From: Verrucomicrobia subdivision 3 bacterium UBA693
Lineage (GTDB): Bacteria > Verrucomicrobiota > Verrucomicrobiia > Limisphaerales > UBA8199
DNA length: 64,000 bases
Assembly: GCA_002298785.1 (NCBI GenBank)
Contig: DBMR01000026.1
Coordinates: 14,958 to 78,957, forward strand
Reading direction: 5' to 3'
The notes beneath the pieces are model-generated. The model was not told the DNA's origin. It saw only the letters and a list, made by a program, of their open reading frames with translations, and searched no databases. A program made the translations under genes and the position numbers. Positions 16,668 through 26,080 of the stretch are shown here, one piece after another; position 1 is the first letter of the stretch, and each line of letters starts with the position of its first letter.

Positions 16668-17845
16668 GCGGCGATGGACAGGCTCTGTAATTTGGAGGAA
16701 CCCCGCGCCGAGGCCTCCGCCTCAGGTGCCCCGGGCCGGCACCGCGCCGCTTTTCCCGGTCCCAGAATGCCTTCAGCGATCAGGCGCGCCGCCTCGCCCT
16801 GATGCCAGCGGCCCAGCGCCGCCTGCATGCCGGAGCGGACATCCTTCAATTCAATCATTTCGCGCAACCATTCCGTGAGCACCCGCGCCGAAACGGCCCG
16901 CTGCTCGAGCATCCGCGCCGCCCCGGTGCTTTCAAAGGCCCGCGCGTTGTGGAACTGATGGTTATCGGTGGCGGTTGGATAGGGAATCAGCAGCGACGGC
17001 ACCTGCATCGCGGCCAGTTCCGCCATGGAAGAGGCGCCAGAGCGGCTGATCGCCACGCTGGCGGCGCCGAGCGCCACGTGCATTTCGGCCAGGAATGAAT
17101 GCACCACGGCTGTCAGCCCCGCCCGCGCGTACGCCTGTTCGACCTCCGTCTGGTCCCGGGGACCCGTCAGGTGAATATACTGAACATTTGAGAGTTGCCG
17201 GGCCAATTCCGGCAATGCGTCCAACACCAGCTTGTTGATCGCACCTGCACCCTGGCTGCCGCCCATGACCAGCACCACCGGGCGGTCCGGATCGAGCCCC
17301 AATTCCCGCCGGCATTCGCGGGCCGGGGAGGGCTGAAATTGCAACCGCACCGGAGTGCCCGTAGTCAGTACCTGCTTTGCGCGCAAGCGGGTGCCCGCCT
17401 CCGGAAAACCGACAAAAGCTGTATCCACCACCCAGGAAAGCCAGCGATTCGCGCGGCCGGGTATGGTGTTCGACTCATGCAGAAAACACCGGGCCCCGCG
17501 CATCCGTGCGGCGAGCAGCGGCGGGGCGCTCGTGAAGCCGCCCATCGCCAGCGCCGCGTAGGGGGATCGTCCGCGAAAAGCACGGCGGGAAGCCCGGAAT
17601 GAATCCAGGAAACCGCACAAGAATGCGAATTCACCCCCGCGGGACAAACCGACCGCGGGCAGGGTCACGACTTGCATGCCCTCCGCTTGCCGCGCCGCGA
17701 CCTGGTCCACTTCTTTGGGTGAAACCATCAGCATTACCGCGCAGTCACGCCGGAGCAATTCACCAGCCACCGCGAGACCCGGGAACAGATGTCCACCGGT
17801 GCCTCCGCAGGCAATCACGATGAGGGGTTGGCTCGGGTGATTCAC
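16664..17845 (-). CDS. murG: Lipid II synthase MurG
   Basis: A 393-residue GT28 glycosyltransferase that adds GlcNAc to lipid I at the inner face of the membrane. The first Rossmann domain opens with ACGGTGGHLFPGLAVA, then GGFTSAPPLLAA and HESNTIPGRANRWLS; the second has MGGSQGAGAINK and ISRSGASSMAEL with a downstream HQFHNA. The GTG at 17845 is the start because it overlaps the ftsW stop (CCGTGA) and places the glycine loop about 15 residues in; the upstream frame merely overlaps ftsW. A 30-residue Ala/Arg/Ser-rich tail extends beyond the usual end. Confidence 0.95.
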   Translation of the reverse strand: MNHPSQPLIVIACGGTGGHLFPGLAVAGELLRRDCAVMLMVSPKEVDQVAARQAEGMQVVTLPAVGLSRGGEFAFLCGFLDSFRASRRAFRGRSPYAALAMGGFTSAPPLLAARMRGARCFLHESNTIPGRANRWLSWVVDTAFVGFPEAGTRLRAKQVLTTGTPVRLQFQPSPARECRRELGLDPDRPVVLVMGGSQGAGAINKLVLDALPELARQLSNVQYIHLTGPRDQTEVEQAYARAGLTAVVHSFLAEMHVALGAASVAISRSGASSMAELAAMQVPSLLIPYPTATDNHQFHNARAFESTGAARMLEQRAVSARVLTEWLREMIELKDVRSGMQAALGRWHQGEAARLIAEGILGPGKAARCRPGAPEAEASARGSSKLQSLSIAA

Positions 17846-18978
17846 GGAGTTTGAGGGGCAAAGGCCTGTTCGGCTTCGCTCCCCGCCGGCTCGCGCAGCG
17901 CCTCGGGCGCCCGCGACTGCCGGGCCAGGCTGAGCAACAGGCCGACGGCGGCCATCATCATCATCAGGTTCGATCCGCCATAGCTGACGAAGGGCAAAGG
18001 CAGCCCTTTGTTCGGCAGCGTGCTGGTCACGACGCCGATGTTGATGAAGGCCTGCAAGCCAATCAGGAAAGTGATGCCGGTGCCCAGCAATAATCCAAAC
18101 ATGCCGGAGGCGCGCATCGAGATGAACAATCCGCAAATGACGATGAGGACATATCCCAGCACCACCAGCAACGTGGCGATCAACCCCAACTCCTCACCCA
18201 CAACCGCCAGGATAAAATCGGTGTGGTGCTCCGGAATAAAACCGAGCTTTTGTCGGCCGTTGCCAAGACCCAGCCCGGTCCATCCACCTGATCCAAGCGC
18301 CAGCATCCCCTGGTACGCCTGGAAGCCAACTCCGGTTTTGTGCTCTTCCGGGTTCAACCAGCCGGCGATGCGGTGGCTGCGCATGCTGTCGTGAGTCAGC
18401 GACCAGGCCAGCGCGCAAACCACCACCAAACCGATCGGCACCACGTAGCGCCAGCGCACTCCTCCAACCAACAGCATAATGGCGCAAACAGCGCTCAGCA
18501 GAATCGAAGTGCCACGATCCGGCTCCACGAAAATGAGGCCGATGACCAGGCCGATAAATATACCCGGCACCGCCAACCCACGCCAGAAGGTCGGCATGTG
18601 CCTGGAGTGCCGGTCGCAATACCAGGCCACCGTCATGATCAGCGCGATTTTCGCGAGCTCAGACGGTTGAATATTGATCCGCCCGAAGTGCAACCAGCGC
18701 CTGGCGCCATTGGTCAGGCCACCAATGCCCGGGACATAAACCAGGAGCAGCAGGAAGGCGGCAATTGCGAGGACAGGAAGCGCCAGCCGCTTCAGCAGCT
18801 TTTCATCGGACGCCGCCAGCGCCACACAGGCCACCAATCCCAGCCCGCCCCAGACCAACTGCATGATCAGGAACCGAGCGGGGAGTGTGCCATACATGGT
18901 GGCGCTGTACAGGATCACCATGCCCAGCGAAAGCAGGGCCGCGACACAGAATACGAGGGTGGTTACCGCAAGTTTCAT
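17842..18978 (-). CDS. ftsW: SEDS glycosyltransferase FtsW
   Basis: A 378-residue polytopic membrane protein of the SEDS family, the septal peptidoglycan polymerase partner of FtsI. About ten hydrophobic helices are visible. The family signatures are NGARRWLHFG followed by QPSELAKIALIM, the catalytic-type VEPDRGTS with its conserved Asp, GVGFQAYQGMLALGSGG, and the final KGLPLPFVSYGGSN. It sits between the LysM gene and murG as in other PVC-phylum clusters, and its stop overlaps the murG GTG. Confidence 0.95.
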   Translation of the reverse strand: MKLAVTTLVFCVAALLSLGMVILYSATMYGTLPARFLIMQLVWGGLGLVACVALAASDEKLLKRLALPVLAIAAFLLLLVYVPGIGGLTNGARRWLHFGRINIQPSELAKIALIMTVAWYCDRHSRHMPTFWRGLAVPGIFIGLVIGLIFVEPDRGTSILLSAVCAIMLLVGGVRWRYVVPIGLVVVCALAWSLTHDSMRSHRIAGWLNPEEHKTGVGFQAYQGMLALGSGGWTGLGLGNGRQKLGFIPEHHTDFILAVVGEELGLIATLLVVLGYVLIVICGLFISMRASGMFGLLLGTGITFLIGLQAFINIGVVTSTLPNKGLPLPFVSYGGSNLMMMMAAVGLLLSLARQSRAPEALREPAGSEAEQAFAPQTP

Positions 18979-19151
18979 GGTTGCACCCGCTGCCCTTTCC
19001 GCGACTCGACCGCCCGGTCCGCCGGCAGCCGGAACCAGCGCCGGCCAACCTGCCGACGCCGGGAAGCATTCCGGCTTGTCGATAGGCTGTGCGGCGCCGC
19101 TTTCACAGGCTTATTTCATTTAAGATCCAGATTCCCGCTTCTCGGATCCCC

Positions 19152-19907
19152 TTACGCGTTAGTGGCAGTCGTGCCCGTGCCGGTCGGAGCCGGTGTCGTG
19201 CTGCCACCTTTCTTCGCGGGAATCTTAAGCTTCTGACTCACCTTGATCTTTTCGGTCTTCAAACCGTTGGCATCTTTGATGGCTTTGACGGTCACTCCAT
19301 AGTGGCTGGCGATCTTGGTCAGCGTATCGCCGGACTTCACGGTGTAAGTCGTGCCGTCGCCGTTGGCGGTCCCCGCGGCTGGGGCTGCCGTCCCGTTCGC
19401 TTTGGGAACCTCAGTCGCACCTGCCGATTTGGTCGAGGCCGGGATCTGAATTTTCTGGCCGATTTTCAGCTTGCTCGAATTCACGTTCGGGTTCGCCTCG
19501 GTCAACGCCCGCACGGTAACTCCCTGCTTCTTGGCGATGGAACTGAAGGTATCCCCTTTAACTATCGTGTATTCCGTGGCTCCGGTCAGCGGAAGTTGCG
19601 CCGGCGGCGGGTTGGTGTCCACCTGGGTGATGACCGGCGGCGGGTTGGTGTCGATGGTCGCCTGAGGAACATTCGTGTCCAAGGCGGTGGTGTTGGTGTA
19701 TGGCTCAAACGCCGGGGGCTGGTTGGTTTGCTCTGAAATCTGAGGCACCGGTTCCTTTTCTTTCTGGCAGCCAAGCATGAGCAAGCCCATCAAGCCCACA
19801 AAGTGGATGGCCAGCACAAAAAAGATGGCGAGTTTAACCCGGGCACGACCCTGATTCTTTTGAGTCAGCGGCGACTCCGGAGATTCGGTTGGAGTTTGAT
19901 TGTTCAT
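19152..19907 (-). CDS. Membrane-anchored protein with two LysM domains
   Basis: A 251-residue protein. The N terminus is basic and disordered, followed by a hydrophobic helix (about residues 25-45) ending in MLGCQ, a Pro/Thr/Asn-rich linker, and two LysM peptidoglycan-binding domains (YTIVKGDTFSSIAKK and YTVKSGDTLTKIASH). It should be anchored in the membrane and bind wall glycan in the periplasm. In Chlamydia the gene in the same position between murD and ftsW is nlpD, which has an additional peptidase domain; none is seen here. The gap of 173 bases to ftsW and 103 to the murD-like gene could hold internal promoters. Catalytic activity is not supported. Confidence 0.85.
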   Translation of the reverse strand: MNNQTPTESPESPLTQKNQGRARVKLAIFFVLAIHFVGLMGLLMLGCQKEKEPVPQISEQTNQPPAFEPYTNTTALDTNVPQATIDTNPPPVITQVDTNPPPAQLPLTGATEYTIVKGDTFSSIAKKQGVTVRALTEANPNVNSSKLKIGQKIQIPASTKSAGATEVPKANGTAAPAAGTANGDGTTYTVKSGDTLTKIASHYGVTVKAIKDANGLKTEKIKVSQKLKIPAKKGGSTTPAPTGTGTTATNA

Positions 19908-20010
19908 CGTATTGACCTATGGCGTGTTGATTGAGGTGTATTGATTGATTTTTGGCCCGGCGCTTGCCTCAAAGCGCGCGGCAATTTGTTCATATAAGTT
20001 CGCGTGGCGC

Positions 20011-21429
20011 TCATGCATCAACGCCATGCTCCGGTTTTTTATCTGTTATGTTGTGGTGCGTCATCCGCACACCGCTATCTATTGATTTGACCGCTTCACA
20101 AAAGATCGAGCCGCGAGTTTTGTCATCTTGAGACTGATCAGCGCTTGAACACGCTGGTGAAAGCAAAACTACATCGCCAGGCACGGCCATTTTTGCCGCG
20201 TCAAACACTGCTTCTAACAACGAATCCGCCTCGGCGCAAGGAGTAAAAAGACTCCACGCTGCACGCATTTTCTCTGCGGCCGGGCCCAGCAGAAAAGCGC
20301 GCTTGACACGCTGGGAAAGGAGGGGACCCAGGTCGTGGTATTCGATGCCGCGATCACGGCCTCCAGCGATCAAAATTACATTCGGCCGATTATCAAAACC
20401 GGGGCGGGCTGTGGACACGGCCTGGCGCAAGGCATGCGAATTCCGCGCCGCCGAATCATCAATAAATTGGACCCCGCTGAGCTCCGCGACCAGATGGCAG
20501 CGGTGGGGGCCGCCATCAAACGCCTTAAGCGTCTCCACCATCCGCTCCAAAGGCAATCGCAAGACCCGACCCGCTGCCAAGGCCGCCATGAGGTTTTCGG
20601 CATTGTGAGGCCCGCGCAGCGCACACTGACCCAGGTCCAACAACGGCCCTTCCCAATCTGGCAGACGGCTCAAAAGCAAACCCCGATCAAGATGCAAATC
20701 CGCCTTGGGATCGGTTGCGCTAAATGTGATGATTTTGGCGGGCAACGGTGCCTGAATTGCCTGCAAACTGGCCAGTGCCTCCTGCTGAACAATGGCCCAA
20801 TCAAAGCTCTGCTGGTTCTGGAACAAGCGCGCATTGGCTCTCAGATATGCTTCCAGGCTGGTAAAATGATCCAAATCGTCGGGCGCCAGGTTGGTCAACA
20901 CCGCGATGGACGGGCGGAAGCGGCGGGTGGATTCAAGCTGGAAGGGACTGGCTTTGATGATGAGGTAGTCCAGCTCGCGGCTCGATTCGGCGGCGGCGCA
21001 TACCGGAACTTTTAATCCGCCGCAAATTCGCGTGCGTCTCTGATTGGCGACAAGCATGCGCTCAATCAATTCGGAAGTTGTGCCTCGGCCGTTCGTGCCC
21101 GCCACCGCCAATGCCAAGCATTGGGTGTATTGAAAGCCCAGTTCCAGTTCGCTGACTAATTCCATGCCACGGGACCGGGCGGCCCGGGACAACCCGCCCT
21201 CCCGGCAGACCACCACCGCTGCGAATTCACCGGCGGGCGGTTCGCTTTGGCCCGGCAGAACCGCAAACCCTTGAGCTTCGAGCGCCGCAACGACGCCTGG
21301 AACCGGTACCGCTTCGGCGGAATCGGCAACCACCGCCCGCGCTTCCAGCCGTGCCAGCAAACCACAGACGGCTCGCGCGCGGGAGTTGATCCCGATCACC
21401 AGAACAGTTTTGTGCTTCAAATCCAACAT
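20011..21429 (-). CDS. murD: MurD-family protein lacking the catalytic residues (probable pseudoenzyme)
   Basis: A 472-residue homologue of UDP-MurNAc-L-Ala:D-Glu ligase over its full length, recognised by PFQLEST, TSLEAYLRANARLF, GPHRCHLV, the IDDS block and LLSPACSSADQ. The residues MurD needs are replaced: P-loop GTNGKS/T is GTNGRG (Arg115, Gly116); the Mg-binding Glu is Lys159; the conserved His of DHxDR is Asp185; the carbamylated Lys is Asn199; NDSK is DDSA (Ala327); the GGDGK Lys is Arg360; and the uracil loop GLGxTG is GINSRA. The frame is intact and in register, so this is not simple decay. It sits where murD belongs, between mraY and the LysM gene. The symbol reflects homology and position; D-Glu ligase activity is doubtful and a scaffold or regulatory role is possible. 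Confidence 0.8.
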   Translation of the reverse strand: MLDLKHKTVLVIGINSRARAVCGLLARLEARAVVADSAEAVPVPGVVAALEAQGFAVLPGQSEPPAGEFAAVVVCREGGLSRAARSRGMELVSELELGFQYTQCLALAVAGTNGRGTTSELIERMLVANQRRTRICGGLKVPVCAAAESSRELDYLIIKASPFQLESTRRFRPSIAVLTNLAPDDLDHFTSLEAYLRANARLFQNQQSFDWAIVQQEALASLQAIQAPLPAKIITFSATDPKADLHLDRGLLLSRLPDWEGPLLDLGQCALRGPHNAENLMAALAAGRVLRLPLERMVETLKAFDGGPHRCHLVAELSGVQFIDDSAARNSHALRQAVSTARPGFDNRPNVILIAGGRDRGIEYHDLGPLLSQRVKRAFLLGPAAEKMRAAWSLFTPCAEADSLLEAVFDAAKMAVPGDVVLLSPACSSADQSQDDKTRGSIFCEAVKSIDSGVRMTHHNITDKKPEHGVDA

Positions 21430-21454
21430 GAAATTGCCACGATCAACCGCGCTG

Positions 21455-22594
21455 CTAACGAATCTTCAAAGTGCTGAGTGCCAGCACGGCAAACAGCACG
21501 CATAGAATGTAAAAACGGATTACCACCTGGCTTTCATACCACCCCCGTTTCTCAAAATGGTGGTGCAGCGGTGCCATCAAAAACACCCGTCTTCCGGTGC
21601 CGTAACGCCGGCGCGTATAGCGGAACCAACCCGTTTGAATCAACACGGAGCCGGCCTCAATCACGAAAATCCCACCGGCGATGACCAACACAAATGGTTG
21701 GTGGATCAGCACGGCGATGATCCCGAGAGCCCCGCCGAGCGCCAGCGAGCCTGTGTCCCCCATGAACATTTGCGCCGGATGACAATTAAACCAGAGGAAC
21801 CCGAGCCCGGCTCCGATCATACCGGCGCAAAACACGGTCAGTTCACCGGCACCGGGAACATAGGGAATAAACAGGTAAGCTGCCGCCCGGGCGTTGCCCG
21901 CAAGGTAAGTCAGCACCAGGAAGACAAACGACACGATTATGGTGCACCCGATCGCCAGCCCGTCCAGGCCATCCGTCAGATTGACGGCGTTGGAACTGCC
22001 CACGATCGCCAGGACTGTGATCGCCAACCCAACCACACCGGCGCCCACCAGGATCGGCTCCTTGTAAAACGGCACCATCACCTCGGTAATCAATTTGTGC
22101 GTGGACGGCATCAGCCAAAGATAGGCACCGATAAAGAGCGCCAGCAGACATTGGACCCAGAGTTTGATCCGGGATTTCGCGCCTCCGCCACTTTGCTGCA
22201 TGATCTTGGCGTAGTCATCGTAAAAGCCCAATCCGGTCAACACGACCACCGAGAGCAGGGCCAGCAACACCAGCGGATTTAATTGCGCCCAAATCAGGGT
22301 GGTAAAATTCAAAGCCATGATGATCAGGATCCCCCCCATGGTCGGCGTGCCCTTCTTACTTAGGACCCGGGAGGAAACACCGCCCAATTCGGCTTTGTCC
22401 TGGTATTCCTGGCCGAACTTGAGCTGCTTGAGCCAGCGAATCACACGCGGTCCCAGCCACCAGCTCAGGACCAGCGCCGTCACCGCCGCGCCCGCGCTCC
22501 GCACCGTGATGTAGCGCAGCAACCTCAGGCATAATTCCGCCCACTTGGGAAGTTCGAAGGAATCCAGCGCCAGTTGGCTCAAATAGTACAACAT
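21455..22594 (-). CDS. mraY: Phospho-N-acetylmuramoyl-pentapeptide transferase MraY
   Basis: A 379-residue polytopic enzyme that transfers phospho-MurNAc-pentapeptide to undecaprenyl phosphate, making lipid I. Signatures: KKGTPTMGGILI in the first cytoplasmic loop, GFYDDYAKI carrying the Asp pair, NAVNLTDGLDGLAIG, the MFMGDTGSLALGG block, and the HHH of APLHHHFEKRGW. About ten membrane helices are visible. Its start overlaps the murF stop by one base (TGATG). All catalytic motifs are intact, so the lipid-linked pathway is operative even though the next gene is an abnormal MurD. Confidence 0.97.
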   Translation of the reverse strand: MLYYLSQLALDSFELPKWAELCLRLLRYITVRSAGAAVTALVLSWWLGPRVIRWLKQLKFGQEYQDKAELGGVSSRVLSKKGTPTMGGILIIMALNFTTLIWAQLNPLVLLALLSVVVLTGLGFYDDYAKIMQQSGGGAKSRIKLWVQCLLALFIGAYLWLMPSTHKLITEVMVPFYKEPILVGAGVVGLAITVLAIVGSSNAVNLTDGLDGLAIGCTIIVSFVFLVLTYLAGNARAAAYLFIPYVPGAGELTVFCAGMIGAGLGFLWFNCHPAQMFMGDTGSLALGGALGIIAVLIHQPFVLVIAGGIFVIEAGSVLIQTGWFRYTRRRYGTGRRVFLMAPLHHHFEKRGWYESQVVIRFYILCVLFAVLALSTLKIR

Positions 22595-23991
22595 CAGTTG
22601 CCCTTCCCTCCCTCAGTGCCGCGGAGGGCCGCGCAAATGCGCTCGAAGCGGGAGGCGCGCGAAGCTTTTAGTAAGACCAGGTCCCCGCTCTTGACGAAAC
22701 GTTTGAGCGCGCCGATTGCGGATTCAACTTCGCCCAGTTCGAACACCCGGTTCAAGCCGGCTTCCCGCGCGCCCTCGGCCAATTCCCCGGCGCGAGTGCC
22801 TACCGCAAACAACTGCCCGACACCCAAACGAGCCGCGCAACGACCGACTTCCCGGTGGGCTCCTTCGCTGGCGGAACCCAACTCCGCCATATCACCCAGG
22901 ACCGCAATTCTCCGTCCTTTGCAGGCCAGGTGCTGCAAGGTCTCCAACGCGACCCGCATCGAGTCCAGGTTCGCGTTATAGACATCGTCCAGGATCCGCA
23001 CCCCGGAGGGTGTGTCCCACAGTTGCAGCCGCATTTTGGCTGGTTTCACTTGATCCAGACCGCTTTGAATTTCGGCCTTGGTCAATCCCAGGTGCGCCGC
23101 CGCAGCCACCACCAACACAGCGTTGATTGCCTGGTGGCGCCCTAATAAATTGATACGATACTCACCGCGATACTCAGGGCGCGGACATTCAACGGTGAAA
23201 TAGACGCCTTTGCCATCCAGGCGGAAGCGGTGCGTGCGCCACTGATTACTTTCCCCGGCGCCGGCAAGCACCACCGGGGCGGAAGCGCGCCCGGCAATGC
23301 GCGCCGACCACTCGCTGTCCCCGTTCAGAAAGAGGGTTCCGTCAGAAGGCAGCAACTCCGCCAGGCTGCCTTCCTCACGCGCCACGCCTTCCAGATCCCC
23401 GAAGAACTCCAAATGCTCGGCGCCAATGCTGGTCAGCACGCCGTAACGCGGCTGCGCCATGCGCACCAGGGCCGCCAGTTCCCCGGGGTGATTCGTGCCC
23501 ACTTCCACCACCGCTTGCTGGTGCGTTGGCGATAATTGCAGCAAGGTCCAGGGCACGCCCACGTCGTTGTTAAAACTGGCCTCGCTCGACAGCGTTACGA
23601 ATTTCTGCCGCAACACTGTCGCCAGGATGTCTTTGGTTGTGGTTTTGCCGTTGGAACCCGCCACCGCAAAGACCGGGATGGGAAAATCCCGGCGGTAAGC
23701 CGCCGCCAATCGGCCCAGGGCTTCCCGCGGGCTCGGCGCTTCGATCCGTGCGCACCCCGCCTGCACCGCACCACATTTGCCCGGCTCAATTAACACTGCC
23801 GCCGCCACCGCGCTGACTTCCTTCAGGAAATCGTGCGCGTCAAAACGCTCGCCCTTCAACGCCACGAACAAGTCGCCGGCGCGCACTTTCCGCGAGTCGG
23901 TGCAAATCCCGGTCGCCAGCGTCCCGGGGGCGCCGGTGACAAGCGAGGCTTCGCAGGCTTCGGCAACATAAGCTAAGGTTCGTGGTTCCAT
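22594..23991 (-). CDS. murF: UDP-MurNAc-tripeptide--D-Ala-D-Ala ligase MurF
   Basis: A 465-residue Mur ligase that attaches D-Ala-D-Ala to the UDP-linked tripeptide. The N-terminal domain has TDSRKVRAGDLFVAL; the ATP site is GSNGKTTTKD (112-121); the metal region has EVGTNHPGE (Glu163) and GAEHLEFFG (His193); the C-terminal domain has DVYNANLDSM, LGDMAELG and LLKASRASRFE. One oddity is at the usually carbamylated lysine: the segment VAREEGSL has Glu207 where most MurF proteins have Lys. A carboxylate there could imitate the carbamate. It is the only complete Mur ligase in the window. Confidence 0.93.
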   Translation of the reverse strand: MEPRTLAYVAEACEASLVTGAPGTLATGICTDSRKVRAGDLFVALKGERFDAHDFLKEVSAVAAAVLIEPGKCGAVQAGCARIEAPSPREALGRLAAAYRRDFPIPVFAVAGSNGKTTTKDILATVLRQKFVTLSSEASFNNDVGVPWTLLQLSPTHQQAVVEVGTNHPGELAALVRMAQPRYGVLTSIGAEHLEFFGDLEGVAREEGSLAELLPSDGTLFLNGDSEWSARIAGRASAPVVLAGAGESNQWRTHRFRLDGKGVYFTVECPRPEYRGEYRINLLGRHQAINAVLVVAAAAHLGLTKAEIQSGLDQVKPAKMRLQLWDTPSGVRILDDVYNANLDSMRVALETLQHLACKGRRIAVLGDMAELGSASEGAHREVGRCAARLGVGQLFAVGTRAGELAEGAREAGLNRVFELGEVESAIGALKRFVKSGDLVLLKASRASRFERICAALRGTEGGKGN

Positions 23992-24001
23992 TCCGGATAC
24001 T

Positions 24002-25954
24002 TCAGTCCAATGGTGGCTTCGAGACCGCGCCGTTTGAACGGGTCGAAGCCGTCTTGATCGCTTTCGGATCGGGCTGATTGGTCAGCGTGCCCGGGTCAAG
24101 GTCGGGCCGAATGTTCAAATGATTGGCAGCTAGCTCGGCAACCTGTTTGAAGACCGGAGCGGCAATCTGGCCGCCGTAATAGTGAACGCTCTTCGGCTCG
24201 TCCAACACGATGGAAATGCACAATTCCGGGTTGTCTGCCGGAAAGAACCCGATAAACGAGGACAAGTATTTACCATGAACATAAACCCCGTTTTCAGCTT
24301 TTTGAGCGGTACCCGTCTTGCCCGCCACCACGTAATGGTCCAACGCGGCCTTCGGCGCGGTGCCGTCCGGACCCACCACGGTCTTAAGGGCCTGCACCAT
24401 TTCCCGGGCCGCCGATTCGCTGATCACCTGGCGAACGCGTTGCGGTCCATACTGGGCTTCCACCTGGCCATCCCGGCGTACCAATCGGTCCACCAGCATC
24501 GGGCGCATCAGCCAGCCTTTGTTGGCAATGGCACACATCGCCATCACCATTTGCAGGCGCGTGACCGCAATCCCCTGCCCCATGGGAATCTGCGCGATCG
24601 ACACTTTGGACCAACTCTTCACCGGCTGCACAAATTGGCGGGCGCTGACTTCTCCCGGAAGGGGAATTCCGGTCAAAGTACCAAACCCAAAGGCCTTCAT
24701 GTAATCGTAAAGCCGCTGTTCGCCCAGCTTGATCCCGATCTTCGCCGCGCCAATATTCGAGGATTTGGTGATGATGCCCTCGACCGTGAGCACGGGCAAC
24801 GGGGCATGATCATGTAACATGTGGCCGCCGTAAAAAAAGCGGCCGCGCTCACAATCAAAGGTGTCTCGCAAATTCACCAGGTTTTCGTTCAACGCGGCTG
24901 AGACCACCACGATCTTGAAGGTCGATCCCGGCTCGGCAATATCTGTAATCGCGCGGTTACGGCGGCGGTCCGGGAGGTTTCCAGGCGAGTTGGGATCGAA
25001 ATCGGGCAGGATCGACATCGCCAGAATTTCTCCGGTCTTGGGCCGGACAATGATGCCGGAAGCGCTCAGCGGGGAGTACTGCTGCATGGCATCCTTGAGA
25101 GCATCCGACAGGTAGTGCTGCAACACGGAGTCGATGGTCAGCACCAAGTTGCACCCGTCCCGCGGTTCCACATCCTCATCCCGCAAGGTCACCAACTCCC
25201 GCTTGCGGCTATCCATTTCGGTGCGGCGCCAGCCACGCTTGCCGCTGAGCCGTTCATTAAAGGTCAGTTCGATACCTTCCTTGCCGGCGATGGGGCCGCC
25301 CGGTTCAGTCGCCTCACCGGTAAAGCCCAGCACGTGTGACACCAGGTTGCTGCTCGGATAAACGCGCAATTGGTCGTCCGTACCGCTCACCGCCGCGACG
25401 CGCAGATCCGCCAGGGGTTTGGGGATGATCTTCTTACCCCGCTTGATTTCGTACTCGAAGCCGAAAATGTTCGTCTTGAGGGCCGCGCTCAGCTCCTGCC
25501 AGTTTTCCAGCGGCACCTTCCGTTTCAGGACCACGCTCTTGTTGGTGATCACCAGTCCGGTGGAGGTTTGACGGGTCTTGGCGGAGAGTTTGGCCAGCAG
25601 CACGCTTTCCTCTTCTTGCAGATAGGGTGCCAGGAAACGCGCCATCTCCGCATCCTTGCCGAAGAGCATGCGCGGATCGGCGGAAACAGTTTTCACGGGC
25701 CTACTCCCGGCCAGGATAATACCCTGGCTGTCGAGGATATCCCCACGCCGAGGCTCACGATAATACTGTTTGTGAGTGTTTTGTTCTGCCTCGCCCCGCA
25801 GTTGCTCGTGGCGCAGCACCTGTAAATCCACCAGGCGGGCCGCCAACACCGCGAAGGCGCAGAGCATCAACACCCCAAATACCCGGAGGGTCCAAAATTG
25901 CGTTCGCCTGATCATAATATCAGAGCCGACCGCCCGCCACGACTGGTTCCTCAT
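24002..25954 (-). CDS. ftsI: Class B penicillin-binding protein FtsI (PBP3-like)
   Basis: A 650-residue septal transpeptidase. One membrane helix near the N terminus (about 20-42) is followed by the pedestal domain (YREPRRGDILDSQG) and the transpeptidase domain with the three active-site motifs: SxxK as PGSTFK (Ser344, Lys347), SSN at 398-400 and KTG at 546-548. No PASTA domains. The final 40 residues are low complexity. ATG at 25954 gives the longest form; ATG at 25915 (MIRRTQF) is equally plausible because the helix follows directly. murE, which normally comes next in dcw clusters, is missing. Confidence 0.93.
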   Translation of the reverse strand: MRNQSWRAVGSDIMIRRTQFWTLRVFGVLMLCAFAVLAARLVDLQVLRHEQLRGEAEQNTHKQYYREPRRGDILDSQGIILAGSRPVKTVSADPRMLFGKDAEMARFLAPYLQEEESVLLAKLSAKTRQTSTGLVITNKSVVLKRKVPLENWQELSAALKTNIFGFEYEIKRGKKIIPKPLADLRVAAVSGTDDQLRVYPSSNLVSHVLGFTGEATEPGGPIAGKEGIELTFNERLSGKRGWRRTEMDSRKRELVTLRDEDVEPRDGCNLVLTIDSVLQHYLSDALKDAMQQYSPLSASGIIVRPKTGEILAMSILPDFDPNSPGNLPDRRRNRAITDIAEPGSTFKIVVVSAALNENLVNLRDTFDCERGRFFYGGHMLHDHAPLPVLTVEGIITKSSNIGAAKIGIKLGEQRLYDYMKAFGFGTLTGIPLPGEVSARQFVQPVKSWSKVSIAQIPMGQGIAVTRLQMVMAMCAIANKGWLMRPMLVDRLVRRDGQVEAQYGPQRVRQVISESAAREMVQALKTVVGPDGTAPKAALDHYVVAGKTGTAQKAENGVYVHGKYLSSFIGFFPADNPELCISIVLDEPKSVHYYGGQIAAPVFKQVAELAANHLNIRPDLDPGTLTNQPDPKAIKTASTRSNGAVSKPPLD

Positions 25955-26080
25955 CCAAATCGTGGCGAGCGGCGGTTTTCAGTTGTAATGCAAATCGTTC
26001 GCGCCCTTTGGGCTGCCGCTCGCCCGCGCCGGCCGGTTCCTCCTCTCGGCCTGACACGGGTAAGCGGCTAGTCCAAAATC

